64,000 nt of DNA from Serpens gallinarum (GTDB lineage Bacteria > Pseudomonadota > Gammaproteobacteria > Pseudomonadales > Pseudomonadaceae): assembly GCF_014836765.1 (NCBI RefSeq), contig NZ_JACSQG010000001.1, forward strand, positions 554,896 through 618,895, in the 5' to 3' direction. Under the pieces are notes generated by a model. That model saw only the letters and a program-made list of their open reading frames with translations. It was not told the DNA's origin and did not search any database. Position 1 is the first letter of the stretch. Every line of letters begins with the position of its first letter. Position numbers and translations under genes: made by a program. Below, piece after piece: positions 8,784-19,746 of this stretch.

Positions 8784-10280
8784 CTACATCAGTCGCTTGC
8801 GTTCACTGGACGGTGCGATCCCCATGGATTCGCGGTACTTGGCTACCGTGCGCCGGGCGACTTGAATACCTTGTGCTTCCAGTAGACCAGCGATCTTGCT
8901 GTCACTCAATGGCTTTTTGGCGTTTTCCGCCGCGACCAGCTTTTTGATGATGGCGCGGATCGCGGTGGATGAACATTCTCCGCCTTCGGCGGTGCTCACG
9001 TGGCTGGAAAAGAAGTATTTCAGTTCGTAAATACCACGCGGGGTGTGCATGAATTTTTGTGTGGTGACCCGCGAGATGGTCGACTCATGCATGCCCACCG
9101 CTTCGGCAATGTCATGCAGGACCAGGGGCTTCATCGCTTCGTCGCCGTATTCGAGAAAGCCGCGCTGATGCTCGACGATCTGCGTGGCCACTTTCATCAA
9201 GGTTTCATTGCGGCTTTGCAGGCTCTTGATGAACCAGCGCGCTTCCTGCAATTGGTTGCGCATGAAGGTGTTGTCCGTACTGGTATCGGCGCGCCGCACG
9301 AAGCCTGCGTATTGCGGGTTGACGCGCAGACGCGGCACGGATTCCTGATTCAGCTCCACCAGCCAGCGATCGTTGTGCTTGCGCACGATCACGTCCGGCA
9401 CGATGTATTCCGGTTCGCTGGCTTCGATTTGCGAGCCGGGACGCGGGTTGAGGCTCTGGATCAATTCGACTACCTGGCGTAGCTCATCCTCCTTGAGCTT
9501 GAGGCGGCGCATCAGCAGGGCATAGTCGCGGCTACCCAGCAGGTCGAGGTGATCGCCGACCAGGCGCTGGGCTTCGACAAGCCAGGGCGTGCTGTTCGGC
9601 AATTGGCGCAGTTGCAGCAGAAGGCATTCGCGCAGATCGCGCGCGGCTACGCCGGCGGGCTCGAAGTGTTGCAGACGACGCAGAACGGTTTCGATTTCAT
9701 CGAGCTCGATGTCCAGCTCCGGGTCGAAGGCGGCGAGCACTTCCTCCAGGGATTCCTCCAGATACCCCTGGTCGTTGATGCAGTCGATCAAGGTTTCGGC
9801 GATCAACCGGTCGGTATTGGACATGGGCGCCAGGTTGAGCTGCCAGAGCAGGTGCGTTTGCAGGCTTTCGCCTGGCGCGGTGCGCGAGGTGAAGTCCCAC
9901 TCTTCGTCATCATTACTCGGCAGGCTGCTGGCGCTGGTCTGGTAGACGTCTTCCCAGGCGGTGTCCACAGGCAGCTCGTTGGGAATCCGTTCATTCCACT
10001 CGCCACCGTCATCAAGGTTTTCAACCGTGGGAATGCTGCTTTCCTGAAGGGCTATTTCCTGGCTGCCAGGGTTGGGCAGTTCGTCGCCGTCGGCCAGCGG
10101 GTCGGCGTTGTCGAAATCCTCGCCCTCCTCCTGACGTTCGAGCATCGGATTGGATTCCAGGGCTTCCTGGATTTCCTGCTGGAGATCCAGGGTAGACAGT
10201 TGCAGAAGTCGTATGGCCTGTTGCAGCTGCGGGGTCATCGTCAGCTGCTGGCCCATCTTGAGAACGAGCGATGGTTTCAT
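8784..10280 (-). CDS. rpoN: RNA polymerase sigma-54 factor RpoN
   Basis: A 498-residue sigma-54. The N-terminal activator-interacting region I ([20 protein letters not shown], then glutamine- and leucine-rich sequence) is followed by the acidic region II, the core-binding domain, and the C-terminal helix-turn-helix. Last comes the RpoN box [10 protein letters not shown], which contacts the -24 element. The ATG at 10278-10280 is preferred over one 11 codons upstream because MKPSLVLK is the family start. It lies downstream of lptB, with a 130-bp gap that may hold its own promoter, and upstream of hpf-ptsN-rapZ-ptsO. Confidence 0.97.
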   Translation of the reverse strand: MKPSLVLKMGQQLTMTPQLQQAIRLLQLSTLDLQQEIQEALESNPMLERQEEGEDFDNADPLADGDELPNPGSQEIALQESSIPTVENLDDGGEWNERIPNELPVDTAWEDVYQTSASSLPSNDDEEWDFTSRTAPGESLQTHLLWQLNLAPMSNTDRLIAETLIDCINDQGYLEESLEEVLAAFDPELDIELDEIETVLRRLQHFEPAGVAARDLRECLLLQLRQLPNSTPWLVEAQRLVGDHLDLLGSRDYALLMRRLKLKEDELRQVVELIQSLNPRPGSQIEASEPEYIVPDVIVRKHNDRWLVELNQESVPRLRVNPQYAGFVRRADTSTDNTFMRNQLQEARWFIKSLQSRNETLMKVATQIVEHQRGFLEYGDEAMKPLVLHDIAEAVGMHESTISRVTTQKFMHTPRGIYELKYFFSSHVSTAEGGECSSTAIRAIIKKLVAAENAKKPLSDSKIAGLLEAQGIQVARRTVAKYRESMGIAPSSERKRLM

Positions 10281-10410
10281 GGCAGACCTTGATTGCCGGC
10301 GTCTAAGCGCCATCCACTAGCGGGCGCCGCAGCGCCATGGAAGCAAATTATATGCCTGATTTTTCTTGGGAATTCCAGTATCTGATATTACGGACTGAGC
10401 ACGGCATTAA

Positions 10411-11136
10411 TCAGAGTCGGAATTCGTGGCCCAGATAGACTTCCTTGACCAACTGGTTGGCCAGGATGCTTTGCGCATCGCCCTCGGCGATCAGGCGACC
10501 GTCGCTGACGATATAGGCGGTTTCGCAAATGTCCAGCGTTTCGCGAACGTTGTGATCGGTGATCAATACGCCGATTCCCTTGGCCTTGAGATGGTGAATG
10601 ATTTGCTTGATATCGCCCACCGAGATCGGGTCGACGCCGGCAAACGGCTCGTCGAGAAGGATGAACTTGGGCGCTGTGGCCAGCGCGCGGGCAATTTCCA
10701 CACGCCGCCGTTCTCCACCGGAGAGGCTCATGCCCAAGCTGTCGCGGATGTGGGTGATGTGGAATTCTTGCAGCAGGCTCTCCAGCTCCTTTTGCCGGCC
10801 CTGGGCATCGAGGTCCTTGCGGGTTTCCAGGATGGCGAGAATGTTATTGGTCACGGTCAGCTTGCGAAAGATCGATGCTTCCTGTGGCAGATAGCCGATC
10901 CCGGCACGGGCGCGGCCGTGCATGGAATGATGGCTGACGTCACGGTCGTCAATCAGCACGCGGCCCTGGTCGGCGCGCACCAGGCCGACGATCATGTAAA
11001 ACGTGGTGGTCTTGCCGGCGCCGTTGGGACCGAGCAAACCGACGATCTGGCCGCTGTTGATGGTCAGGCTGACATCGCGAACCACTTGGCGCTTCTTGTA
11101 ACTCTTGGCCAGATGCTGGGCGGTGAGGGTGGCCAT
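10411..11136 (-). CDS. lptB: LPS export ABC transporter ATPase LptB
   Basis: A 241-residue ABC ATPase with Walker [10 protein letters not shown], the signature [15 protein letters not shown] and Walker [14 protein letters not shown], followed by the switch histidine in LITDHNVRE. LptB powers LptFG to extract LPS from the inner membrane and push it along the LptC-LptA bridge. Its start overlaps the lptA stop by one base. It is the usual last lpt gene before rpoN. LptF and LptG are not in this window. Confidence 0.97.
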   Translation of the reverse strand: MATLTAQHLAKSYKKRQVVRDVSLTINSGQIVGLLGPNGAGKTTTFYMIVGLVRADQGRVLIDDRDVSHHSMHGRARAGIGYLPQEASIFRKLTVTNNILAILETRKDLDAQGRQKELESLLQEFHITHIRDSLGMSLSGGERRRVEIARALATAPKFILLDEPFAGVDPISVGDIKQIIHHLKAKGIGVLITDHNVRETLDICETAYIVSDGRLIAEGDAQSILANQLVKEVYLGHEFRL

Positions 11137-11678
11137 TATTCGGACTGCTCTCCAGGAGTTTTCTTGCGCGGCTGGATGACCATGTCGATCCGGGGCTGCG
11201 GGGTGGTGATGGTATCGCCGGTGGCGCGCCCGGCATTGACGACCTGGGTTGCCGTGTCATAGATGATCTTTTCGCCTTCGAAGGTGTTGCCTTCCTGGAT
11301 GACCTTGGCCTGGTCGATCAGCACGATGCGCTCGTTGCTGGCGAAGTACTGAATAGTGCGACCGTAGGCTTGCACGATGGACTTGCCGGCCTCAGGCAAC
11401 TGCTCATAGTAGGCAAGCTTGCCGACGGCAGTGAAACGCTCGATATCGCCCAGTGTGTTCTGGTTGATGGTTACGGTGTCGCCGGTGATCTTCAGCGTGC
11501 CCTGGGTAATCACCACATCACCCCGGTAAATCGCCACGCCTTTTTTGTCATCCAGCTCAGCGCTGTCAGCCTGGATGTGGATGGGCTGGTCACGGTCCGA
11601 GGGCAGTGCCCAGGCTGCTGTGCTGCCCAGCGCGGCGGACAGGCAAAGCAGGAGGTGGAGAGGGTTAACGAACCTCAT
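11136..11678 (-). CDS. lptA: LPS transport periplasmic protein LptA
   Basis: A 180-residue periplasmic protein with a cleavable signal peptide ([24 protein letters not shown]) followed by an OstA/LptA beta-jellyroll domain: [20 protein letters not shown], then [19 protein letters not shown]. LptA forms the bridge that carries LPS from LptC to LptD. The first 14 bases overlap the lptC 3' end, so translation is coupled. Confidence 0.95.
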   Translation of the reverse strand: MRFVNPLHLLLCLSAALGSTAAWALPSDRDQPIHIQADSAELDDKKGVAIYRGDVVITQGTLKITGDTVTINQNTLGDIERFTAVGKLAYYEQLPEAGKSIVQAYGRTIQYFASNERIVLIDQAKVIQEGNTFEGEKIIYDTATQVVNAGRATGDTITTPQPRIDMVIQPRKKTPGEQSE

Positions 11679-12234
11679 GTTGGCCTCTTACGTTGGAGAG
11701 CAGGAGCATCCTGCCTTCATTCAGATACGCTTTCATGCCTTGTCCCGTGGTGACGCCATTGGCGGCCTCGATTCTGACAGCTTGTTGGGTTTCGGCGTAT
11801 TCCCGCTCCGGAAAGACGGTCATGCGGCTGGTGGTCAGCAGGGTATGGCGGCCCTTGGCATCGGTGCGCTCAGTGCGTACGTTGTCGATCAACTCGACCT
11901 CGGTGCCCTGCGGGCTGACTTCGCCCCGCTCGCTGCGTACGTGCCAGGGCAGTTCGCCGTCGCGGTACAGCAACAGGTCGGGCTTCTCCAGCAAGGTGAT
12001 GTCGCTGATCTTCAAGTGATCAAGGCGCACGCTGGTCATTTCGTAACGCAGGGTGCCGTCGGCATGGAACTGTTGCGACCTGGCATTCTCGACGAAGAAA
12101 TCGATGGGATTCTCTTCGGTGTCGGTCACCGGTTGGTCGAGAAACTGGTGGGGAACGATGTTCCAGTACCCCACGGCGGCGAGCAGCAGGGCAGCGATGA
12201 TCAGGGGCAGAAGATTACGCAGCTTGCGCAGCAT
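11665..12234 (-). CDS. lptC: LPS export system protein LptC
   Basis: A 189-residue bitopic inner membrane protein. An N-terminal transmembrane segment (LLPLIIAALLLAAVGYW, about residues 8-24) anchors a periplasmic LptC beta-jellyroll similar in fold to LptA. LptC receives LPS from LptBFG. It overlaps lptA and starts 8 bases after kdsC ends. Sequence is typical of pseudomonads; nothing odd seen. Confidence 0.93.
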   Translation of the reverse strand: MLRKLRNLLPLIIAALLLAAVGYWNIVPHQFLDQPVTDTEENPIDFFVENARSQQFHADGTLRYEMTSVRLDHLKISDITLLEKPDLLLYRDGELPWHVRSERGEVSPQGTEVELIDNVRTERTDAKGRHTLLTTSRMTVFPEREYAETQQAVRIEAANGVTTGQGMKAYLNEGRMLLLSNVRGQHEVR

Positions 12235-12242
12235 GGTGTTCC

Positions 12243-12767
12243 CTACAGGTAGGCTGACTGGGCGGCTTCGAGGCTGCCCTGGGCGCCCATGATCAGTTCA
12301 CAGAACTCCCGCGCCGCACCTTCGCCACCGCGTGCCCGGGTGACGCCGTGGGCATGTTCGCGAACGAAGGGATCGGCGCTGGCCACGGCCATGCCCAGGC
12401 CGACACGTCGAATCACCGGCAGGTCGGGCAGGTCGTCGCCCAGATAAGCGACCTGCTCATAATGGAGTCCCAGTTCGCCGAGCAGTTCATCCAGCACTGC
12501 CAGTTTGTCTTCACGGCCCTGGTAGAGGTGGGGGATGCCCAGGTCCCGTGCGCGGCGTTCGACTACCGGTGTGGTGCGGCCGGTAATGATCGCGGTGCGT
12601 ACGCCTGACTTCATCAGCATCTTGATGCCATGCCCGTCGAGGGTGTTGAACGTCTTGAATTCGCTGCCGTCGGTGAGGAAATACAAACGGCCATCGGTGA
12701 GCACGCCGTCGACATCAAAAATCGCCAGCTTGATGCGTTGGGCGCGTTGCTGCAGATCAGCGTTCAT
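12243..12767 (-). CDS. kdsC: 3-deoxy-D-manno-octulosonate 8-phosphate phosphatase KdsC
   Basis: A 174-residue HAD-superfamily phosphatase without a cap domain. Motif I is DVDGVLTDG with nucleophile Asp18 and general acid Asp20; motif II is near AIITGRTTPVV; the last metal-binding motif is YLGDDLPDLPVIRRVGL. It removes phosphate from Kdo-8-phosphate, the third step of Kdo synthesis for lipid A core assembly. It overlaps kdsD by one base, forming a coupled kdsD-kdsC pair. Confidence 0.96.
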   Translation of the reverse strand: MNADLQQRAQRIKLAIFDVDGVLTDGRLYFLTDGSEFKTFNTLDGHGIKMLMKSGVRTAIITGRTTPVVERRARDLGIPHLYQGREDKLAVLDELLGELGLHYEQVAYLGDDLPDLPVIRRVGLGMAVASADPFVREHAHGVTRARGGEGAAREFCELIMGAQGSLEAAQSAYL

Positions 12768-13741
12768 TACAGTACTCCCGCACGTAACAAGTCGTGCATG
12801 TTCAGGGCGCCGATGGGCATGCCCTGGGCGTCGATGACCACCAAGCCATTGATCTTGTGGTCTTCCATGATTTTCAGCGCTTCGGCGGCGAGCATGTCGG
12901 CGCGAGCGGTCTTGCCCGGGCTGGTCATCACTTCGTCGATGCCGGCATTGCGCACATCGATGCCCTTGTCCAGGGTGCGGCGCAGGTCGCCGTCGGTAAA
13001 GACTCCAGCCAGACGGCCATCGGCCTCAAGCACCAGGGTCATGCCCAGGCCTTTCTGCGTCATTTCCAGCAGCGCTTCGCGCAGCGAAGTGCCTCGCTGT
13101 ACGCGAGGAAGTGCGTCGCCGGAATGCATTACATGCTCGACCTTGAGCAGCAGACGGCGGCCGAGGGCGCCGCCTGGGTGTGAAAACGCGAAGTCTTCGG
13201 CGGTAAAACCCCGGGCTTCCAGCAAGGCGATGGCCAGGGCGTCGCCCAGGACCAGGGAAACGGTAGTCGACGAGGTAGGCGCCAGATTCAACGGGCAGGC
13301 TTCCTGGGTGACGCTGGCGTCGAGGTTGACCGCGGCGGCTTGGGCCAGCGGCGAATCGGCTTTGCCGGTCATGCTGATCAGGGTGATACCCAGGCGTTTG
13401 ATCAGCGGCAGCAAAGTAACGATTTCGGTGGTGCTGCCGGAATTGGACAGGGCCAGGACCACGTCATCACGGGTGATCATGCCCATGTCGCCGTGACTGG
13501 CTTCGCCAGGATGAACGAAGTAGGCCGTGGTACCGGTGCTGGCCAGGGTGGCGGCGATCTTGCGACCGATATGCCCAGATTTGCCCATGCCGACCACGAC
13601 GACCCGGCCCTTGCAAGCCAGAATCAAGTCGCAGGCGCGAGTGAAATCGCCATTGATGCGGGCCAGCAGGGCTTCGATGGCTTGCAGTTCGAGGCGGATG
13701 GTGCGCTGGGCGGACTGAATCGGCGTGCTGGTATGAGTCAT
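12767..13741 (-). CDS. kdsD: Arabinose-5-phosphate isomerase KdsD
   Basis: A 324-residue protein with an N-terminal SIS sugar-isomerase domain (VVVGMGKSGHIGRKIAATLA and LALSNSGSTTEIV) and two C-terminal CBS domains. It interconverts ribulose-5-phosphate and arabinose-5-phosphate, the first committed step to Kdo. It is the first gene of the minus-strand operon running down to ptsO. The divergent mlaF promoter region lies upstream. Confidence 0.96.
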   Translation of the reverse strand: MTHTSTPIQSAQRTIRLELQAIEALLARINGDFTRACDLILACKGRVVVVGMGKSGHIGRKIAATLASTGTTAYFVHPGEASHGDMGMITRDDVVLALSNSGSTTEIVTLLPLIKRLGITLISMTGKADSPLAQAAAVNLDASVTQEACPLNLAPTSSTTVSLVLGDALAIALLEARGFTAEDFAFSHPGGALGRRLLLKVEHVMHSGDALPRVQRGTSLREALLEMTQKGLGMTLVLEADGRLAGVFTDGDLRRTLDKGIDVRNAGIDEVMTSPGKTARADMLAAEALKIMEDHKINGLVVIDAQGMPIGALNMHDLLRAGVL

Positions 13742-13772
13742 GGCAGGTCAGGTTGCGAATGAAAAGGCGGGG

Positions 13773-13778
13773 ATTATA
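13773..13778 (-). promoter_or_regulatory. Candidate -10 element for the kdsD operon
   Basis: A perfect TATAAT on minus lies 32 bases upstream of the kdsD ATG (13773-13778, read right to left). I could not identify a good -35 at 16-18 bases, so the assignment rests on the -10 and its position only. Confidence 0.45.
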
Positions 13779-13855
13779 GCGACAAAGGTAAGGCGCCTCA
13801 CGCTTTCAGGATGACAAAAGGTGTTACCTGGATTGCGTCGAGAAAAAATGTTCAA

Positions 13856-13864
13856 TGGTATAGT
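13856..13864 (+). promoter_or_regulatory. Candidate extended -10 promoter for mlaFEDCB
   Basis: TGGTATAGT (TGn plus TATAGT at 13859-13864) is an extended -10 hexamer about 90 bases upstream of the mlaF start. TTGCGT at 13833-13838 is 20 bases away, too far for a standard spacing, so the extended -10 would have to compensate. Confidence 0.45.
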
Positions 13865-13953
13865 GCGCACCGTTTCGCCCATTCTGTGGGCTGCTGTCCC
13901 ACTTTGCGATACAGTGGCCCGCGTGAAACAAGGTCGTTTGCTAAGGAGGTTCG

Positions 13954-14766
13954 ATGAGTGAGGCCAGTGCCTACGCGGTCGAGTTGCGTGAAGTCACGTT
14001 CAAGCGCGGAGCCCGGAGTATCTTCGATAAAGTGGATATCCGCATTCCTCGTGGCAAGGTTACCGGCATCATGGGGCCTTCCGGGTGCGGCAAGACGACG
14101 TTGCTGCGGCTGATCGCCGCCCAGCTGATGCCCGATAGCGGCGCCGTGCAAGTGAATGGCGTCAACCTGCCGGACCTGTCCCGCAGCGAACTCTTCGATA
14201 TGCGCAAGCAGATGGGCGTGCTGTTTCAGAGCGGCGCTCTGTTTACCGACCTCGATGTGTTCGAGAACGTCGCCTTCCCCTTGCGTGTACATACGCAGCT
14301 ACCCGAAGAAATGATCCGCGACATCGTCCTGATGAAGTTGCAGGCGGTTGGCCTGCGTGGCGCCATCGACCTGATGCCTGACGAATTGTCCGGCGGCATG
14401 AAGCGCCGGGTAGCCCTGGCCCGGGCCATCGCCTTGGATCCACAGATTCTCATGTATGACGAGCCTTTCGTTGGCCAGGACCCGATCGCTATGGGCGTAT
14501 TGGTGCGCCTGATCCGCCTGCTCAACGATGCGCTGGGCATCACCAGTATCGTGGTCTCCCATGACTTGGCCGAGACGGCGAGCATTGCCGACTACATCTA
14601 TGTGGTGGGCGATACCCAGGTGCTGGGCTTCGGCACGCCGGACGAATTGATGACGTCCGATAACCCGCGTATTCGCCAATTCATGCAGGGCATCCCCGAC
14701 GGGCCGGTGCCGTTCCATTACCCGGCGGACGATTACCGCGACGCATTGCTGGGGGGGCGTTCCTGA
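13954..14766 (+). CDS. mlaF: Phospholipid ABC transporter ATPase MlaF
   Basis: A 270-residue ABC ATPase with Walker [13 protein letters not shown], signature [14 protein letters not shown] and Walker [13 protein letters not shown]. MlaF with MlaE, MlaD and MlaB forms the inner-membrane complex that moves phospholipids between the inner membrane and MlaC to keep outer-membrane lipid asymmetry. In Pseudomonas the homologous cluster was first named ttg2 for toluene tolerance. AAGGAGG (13942-13948) is a strong ribosome binding site before the ATG. The stop overlaps mlaE by one base. Confidence 0.96.
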   Translation: MSEASAYAVELREVTFKRGARSIFDKVDIRIPRGKVTGIMGPSGCGKTTLLRLIAAQLMPDSGAVQVNGVNLPDLSRSELFDMRKQMGVLFQSGALFTDLDVFENVAFPLRVHTQLPEEMIRDIVLMKLQAVGLRGAIDLMPDELSGGMKRRVALARAIALDPQILMYDEPFVGQDPIAMGVLVRLIRLLNDALGITSIVVSHDLAETASIADYIYVVGDTQVLGFGTPDELMTSDNPRIRQFMQGIPDGPVPFHYPADDYRDALLGGRS

Positions 14767-15563
14767 TGCGCAAGGTCTCCGCTCTGGAGCGTATCCGCCT
14801 GCTTGGCAAAGCTGGCTTCGATGTGCTCGCTTCCCTGGGGCGTTCAACGCTGTTTTTAGTGCGCGTGCTGTTCGGGCGTGACGGCTTGGGCAACGGCTTT
14901 CAATTGCTGGTCAAGCAGCTGTATTCGGTGGGGGTGATGTCGCTGGCGATCATCGTCGTCTCCGGGGTCTTCATCGGCATGGTGCTGGCGCTGCAGGGCT
15001 ACAACATTCTCAGCAGCTACGGCTCCGAACAGGCGGTCGGGCAGATGGTCGCCCTGACTCTGTTGCGCGAACTGGGGCCGGTGGTCACCGCGCTGCTGTT
15101 TGCCGGCCGCGCCGGTTCGGCCTTGACCGCCGAGATTGGCAATATGAAGTCCACTGAGCAGTTGTCCAGCCTGGAGATGATTGGCGTGGATCCGCTCAAG
15201 TACATCATTGCGCCGCGCCTGTGGGCAGGTTTCATCTCCATGCCCTTGCTGGCCATAATCTTCAGCGTGGTGGGCATCTGGGGTGGCGCGCTGGTAGCGG
15301 TGGACTGGCTGGGTGTGTATGAAGGCTCCTACTGGGCCAATATGCAGAACAGCGTGCAGTTCGTCGACGATGTGCTCAATGGAGTGATCAAGAGCATCGT
15401 ATTTGCCTTTGTGGTGACCTGGATTGCGGTGTTCCAGGGCTATGACTGTGAACCCACTTCCGAAGGTATCAGTCGTGCCACCACGCGTACTGTGGTGTAT
15501 GCCTCGCTGGCCGTGCTCGGCCTCGATTTCATTCTGACTGCTTTGATGTTTGGAGATTTCTGA
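14766..15563 (+). CDS. mlaE: Phospholipid ABC transporter permease MlaE
   Basis: A 265-residue MlaE/YrbE-type permease with about five hydrophobic membrane segments (for example [20 protein letters not shown] and the [17 protein letters not shown] loop). The conserved [18 protein letters not shown] block is the family hallmark. It is the transmembrane core on which the MlaD hexamer sits. It overlaps both mlaF and mlaD by one base. Confidence 0.96.
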   Translation: MRKVSALERIRLLGKAGFDVLASLGRSTLFLVRVLFGRDGLGNGFQLLVKQLYSVGVMSLAIIVVSGVFIGMVLALQGYNILSSYGSEQAVGQMVALTLLRELGPVVTALLFAGRAGSALTAEIGNMKSTEQLSSLEMIGVDPLKYIIAPRLWAGFISMPLLAIIFSVVGIWGGALVAVDWLGVYEGSYWANMQNSVQFVDDVLNGVIKSIVFAFVVTWIAVFQGYDCEPTSEGISRATTRTVVYASLAVLGLDFILTALMFGDF

Positions 15564-16030
15564 TGCAAACCCGCACTCTGGAAATCGGTGTCGGCCTGTT
15601 CCTGCTGGCCGGCCTGTTGGCCTTGTTGCTCCTTGCGCTGCGCGTCAGCGGCCTGTCTGCCTCTGCGGGTGGAGACACCTACAAGGTGTATGCGAACTTC
15701 GACAATATTGCCGGCCTTACCATTCGCTCTAAGGTAACCATGGCCGGCGTGACGATCGGCAAGGTTACCGCCGTTGATCTGGATCGCGACAGCTACACCG
15801 GGCGCGTGACCATGGAGCTGGACAGCTCGGTGAACAACCTGCCGGTCGATTCCACCGCGTCTATTCTCACCGCTGGATTGCTGGGTGAAAAATACATTGG
15901 CATCAGTGTCGGTGGCGAAGAGGACGTGCTCAAGGATGGCGGTCGGATTCACGACACCCAGTCCTCGCTGGTGCTTGAGGATTTGATCGGCAAGTTTTTG
16001 CTCAACTCGGTAAACAAAGAGGCCAACTGA
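15563..16030 (+). CDS. mlaD: Phospholipid transport MCE protein MlaD
   Basis: A 155-residue protein with one N-terminal membrane helix (LEIGVGLFLLAGLLALLLLA) and a single MCE domain (YKVYANFDNIAGLTIRSKVT, then GVTIGKVTAVDL). MlaD hexamers form the periplasmic ring through which lipid passes between MlaE and MlaC. Length is a little shorter than the 183 of E. coli. Coupled to mlaE by overlap; mlaC begins 1 base after the stop. Confidence 0.95.
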   Translation: MQTRTLEIGVGLFLLAGLLALLLLALRVSGLSASAGGDTYKVYANFDNIAGLTIRSKVTMAGVTIGKVTAVDLDRDSYTGRVTMELDSSVNNLPVDSTASILTAGLLGEKYIGISVGGEEDVLKDGGRIHDTQSSLVLEDLIGKFLLNSVNKEAN

Positions 16031-16031
16031 T

Positions 16032-16685
16032 ATGTCCGCCATGATTTCTGTCTTGCGTCGCGGTGCAGTGGTTCTGCTGGCTTGCCTGCCCCTGTGGGCC
16101 ACGGCCGCGCCCGATGCGCAACAAGTCGTCCAGCAGACCGTGGATGAATTGCTGAACGATCTTAAAACCAACAAGCAGCAGTATCTGGGTGATCGGGAGG
16201 CCTTCTACCGTTCGCTGAACGATATTCTCGGTCCGGTCGTGGATGCTCGTGGGATCTCCCGCAGCATCATGACCGTGAAATATTCCCGCAGTGCCTCACC
16301 GGAGCAGCTGCAGCGCTTCGAAGACAACTTCAAGCGCAGCCTGATGCAGTTCTACGGCAATGCCCTGCTCGAATACGACAACCAGGGCATCCGCGTTTTG
16401 CCCAGCCGGCAAGCCAATGACGACCGCGCCAGCGTTGGCATGGAAGTGATCGGCAACAATGGCGCCGTCTACCCGGTGTCCTACACCATGGTCAAACAGG
16501 GCGATACCTGGCTGCTGCGCAACGTGATCATCAACGGCATCAACGTCGGCAAGCTGTTTCGCGATCAGTTCGCCGATGCCATGCAACGCAACGGTAACGA
16601 CCTGGACAAAACCATCGACGGCTGGGCGGCTGTGGTCGAGCAGGCCAAGGACAGCGCCACCGGTCAGCAGGCAGGCGGGCAATGA
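16032..16685 (+). CDS. mlaC: Periplasmic phospholipid-binding protein MlaC
   Basis: A 217-residue protein of the MlaC/Ttg2D family. An N-terminal signal peptide (MSAMISVLRRGAVVLLACLP, cleavage likely after ATAA) precedes the mature domain with PDAQQVVQQTVDELLNDLK and GDTWLLRNVIINGINVG. MlaC shuttles phospholipid between the outer-membrane MlaA-porin complex and MlaFEDB. MlaA is not in this window. The last four bases overlap mlaB. Confidence 0.95.
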   Translation: MSAMISVLRRGAVVLLACLPLWATAAPDAQQVVQQTVDELLNDLKTNKQQYLGDREAFYRSLNDILGPVVDARGISRSIMTVKYSRSASPEQLQRFEDNFKRSLMQFYGNALLEYDNQGIRVLPSRQANDDRASVGMEVIGNNGAVYPVSYTMVKQGDTWLLRNVIINGINVGKLFRDQFADAMQRNGNDLDKTIDGWAAVVEQAKDSATGQQAGGQ

Positions 16686-16990
16686 GCAGCGCCAGTCTGC
16701 GCGAACACGCCGCAGGCGAGTTGCTGCTGGGCGGGGTGCTCGATGCCGACAGCGGACCGACCTTGCGTGCGCAGGGGCTGGCGCTGATCAAGGGCACCTC
16801 GGCAACGACAGTCACCGTTGATTGCTCCAGTGTGGAAAAGTCCAGCAGCGTTGGTCTTGCCTTGCTGCTGGCATTTATGCGCGATGCGGCGCAGCACGGC
16901 AAGGAGCTGCGTGTTCGCGCGTTGCCCGACGACATGCGCCAGATTGCCGAGGTGTGCCAGTTGCTGGAATTGTTGCCGCTGGAGGCGTGA
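16682..16990 (+). CDS. mlaB: STAS-domain protein MlaB
   Basis: A 102-residue STAS-domain protein, the small cytoplasmic subunit that stabilises and activates MlaF. The STAS core is TTVTVDCSSVEKSSSVGLAL, with the Ser/Thr-rich region at the position of the conserved STAS serine. It is the last gene of the mla operon and starts inside mlaC (ATGA). Confidence 0.93.
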   Translation: MSSASLREHAAGELLLGGVLDADSGPTLRAQGLALIKGTSATTVTVDCSSVEKSSSVGLALLLAFMRDAAQHGKELRVRALPDDMRQIAEVCQLLELLPLEA

Positions 16991-17114
16991 CGGCCTGACG
17001 CGAGTGAAACAGTACGGGCGGGCGGCGGAAGGGTTCGTCAGCCACCGCCGTAGCGGCCGTCCTATTGGACAGAGCCTTTTCGATGGACTGATGATCCCGT
17101 TGGGGTGCTCGGGG

Positions 17115-17144
17115 TTCGCAGCCCGTGGCCTTTTTTTGTATGAT
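17115..17144 (+). promoter_or_regulatory. Weak sigma-70-like promoter before ibaG
   Basis: TTCGCA (17115-17120) and TATGAT (17139-17144) are separated by 18 bases, and the -10 follows a T-tract. A start near 17151 would give a leader of about 53 bases for ibaG-murA. The -35 matches poorly. Confidence 0.35.
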
Positions 17145-17203
17145 GCCCGGCCGACGAGCCCAGGCTCCCCGCTATCAATGCAGAACACCAAACGAGGTTG
17201 AGC

Positions 17204-18731
<1,528 letters not shown>

Positions 18732-18739
18732 CGCCGCAT

Positions 18740-18763
18740 AGCGGGGGCCGCGCTCCCGCTTTT
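18740..18763 (+). terminator. Hairpin with T-run between murA and hisG
   Basis: AGCGGG (18740-18745) pairs with CCCGCT (18755-18760), possibly extended by two inner pairs including one wobble, and is followed by TTTT (18760-18763). It could separate murA from hisG or act as a partial terminator. Confidence 0.55.
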
Positions 18764-18785
18764 CGCTTTCAAGGATTGCTTTTCC

Positions 18786-19418
18786 ATGCTCACCATCGCG
18801 CTGTCCAAAGGCCGCATTCTCGACGATACCCTGCCGCTGCTGGCAGCCGCCGGCATCGTGCCCACCGAGAACCCGGACAAGAGCCGCAAGTTGATCATCC
18901 CCACCACGCTGGACGATGTGCGTCTGCTGATCGTGCGTGCCACCGATGTGCCGACTTATGTCGAGCAGGGTGCCGCCGACCTGGGTGTGGCGGGCAAGGA
19001 CGTGCTGATGGAGTTTGGTGGTCAGGGACTATACGAGCCGCTGGACCTGCGGATCGCCAATTGCAAGCTGATGACCGCAGGCCGCATCGGCGCGCCTGAG
19101 CCCAAGGGGCGCCTGAAGGTGGCCACCAAGTTCGTCAATGTCGCCAAGCGCTACTACGCCGAACAAGGCCGCCAGGTGGATATCATCAAGCTGTATGGCT
19201 CCATGGAACTGGCGCCGCTGGTCGGCCTGGCCGACAAGATCATCGACGTGGTCGACACCGGCAACACGCTGCGTGCCAACGGGCTGGAACCCCAGGATCT
19301 GATTGCCATGGTCAGTTCGCGCCTGATCGTCAACAAGGCGTCGATGAAGATGCAGCATGCTCGTATCCAGGCGCTGATCGACACCCTTCGTGAGGCAGTC
19401 GAGCGACACCAAGGCTGA
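18786..19418 (+). CDS. hisG: ATP phosphoribosyltransferase catalytic subunit HisG, short form
   Basis: A 210-residue HisG, the short catalytic form that lacks the C-terminal regulatory domain of the 299-residue E. coli enzyme. It catalyses the first step of histidine synthesis, ATP plus PRPP to PR-ATP. Visible blocks include [19 protein letters not shown] and the PRPP-binding region [13 protein letters not shown]. Short forms need HisZ for activity and feedback inhibition; no hisZ is present in this window. hisD follows after an unusually long 328-base gap. Confidence 0.95.
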   Translation: MLTIALSKGRILDDTLPLLAAAGIVPTENPDKSRKLIIPTTLDDVRLLIVRATDVPTYVEQGAADLGVAGKDVLMEFGGQGLYEPLDLRIANCKLMTAGRIGAPEPKGRLKVATKFVNVAKRYYAEQGRQVDIIKLYGSMELAPLVGLADKIIDVVDTGNTLRANGLEPQDLIAMVSSRLIVNKASMKMQHARIQALIDTLREAVERHQG

Positions 19419-19746
19419 TTTTTTACGACTTCCGGGTCGTGTGTCCGCCAGAAAGGGCGGATTGCCAAGAACGCAGGATGCACTCTTGGCCAGCCTATCC
19501 GTGTCATAGCCACTTTCTCGGGCGTCGATGCGGCGGGCTTGATAATGTGGTGGCCTGTTTGGTCAGTTCAATTGTTCAATTTCGGCGCCCGAGGCTCCGA
19601 TACGGCGTTGCCGCTCCTTGCCATAGCCCTGCTATGACTCGTCGCGGCGCCTTGTCTCGGAACCTCGTGCATCCGAACTTGATTCAATCAACTAACCGCA
19701 CAGGCCACTAACGACGTCCGAGCAATTGCCAATTATGAGGCCCGCC
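19419..19746. other. Non-coding hisG-hisD interval
   Basis: No supported gene. The left part holds CCGCCAGAAAGGGCGG-like local pairing and AT-richer sequence. The right part holds the imperfect inverted repeat listed at 19585-19680, then about 65 bases to the hisD start. Open frames through here are short and cross the palindrome, so I do not call them. Confidence 0.7.
19585..19680. repeat. Imperfect palindromic element between hisG and hisD
   Basis: The centre is a perfect hairpin CATAGC-CCT-GCTATG (19622-19636). Flanking arms also correspond: GAGGCTCCGATAC then GGCG on the left matches, as reverse complement, GAGGTTCCGAGAC then GGCGC on the right. The whole is about 95 bases of imperfect dyad symmetry. 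It resembles the REP/MITE-like intergenic repeats of pseudomonads, but whether other copies exist cannot be judged from one window. Confidence 0.6.

Noticed and set aside
13741-13757. Sigma-54-like TGGCAGG-TCAGG-TTGC upstream of mlaF
   Set aside because: Spacing is one base too long between the -24 and -12 parts, and it abuts the kdsD start codon, far from mlaF.
19439-19711. 90-codon frame in the hisG-hisD gap
   Set aside because: It runs straight through the palindromic element and has no ribosome binding site or recognisable protein.
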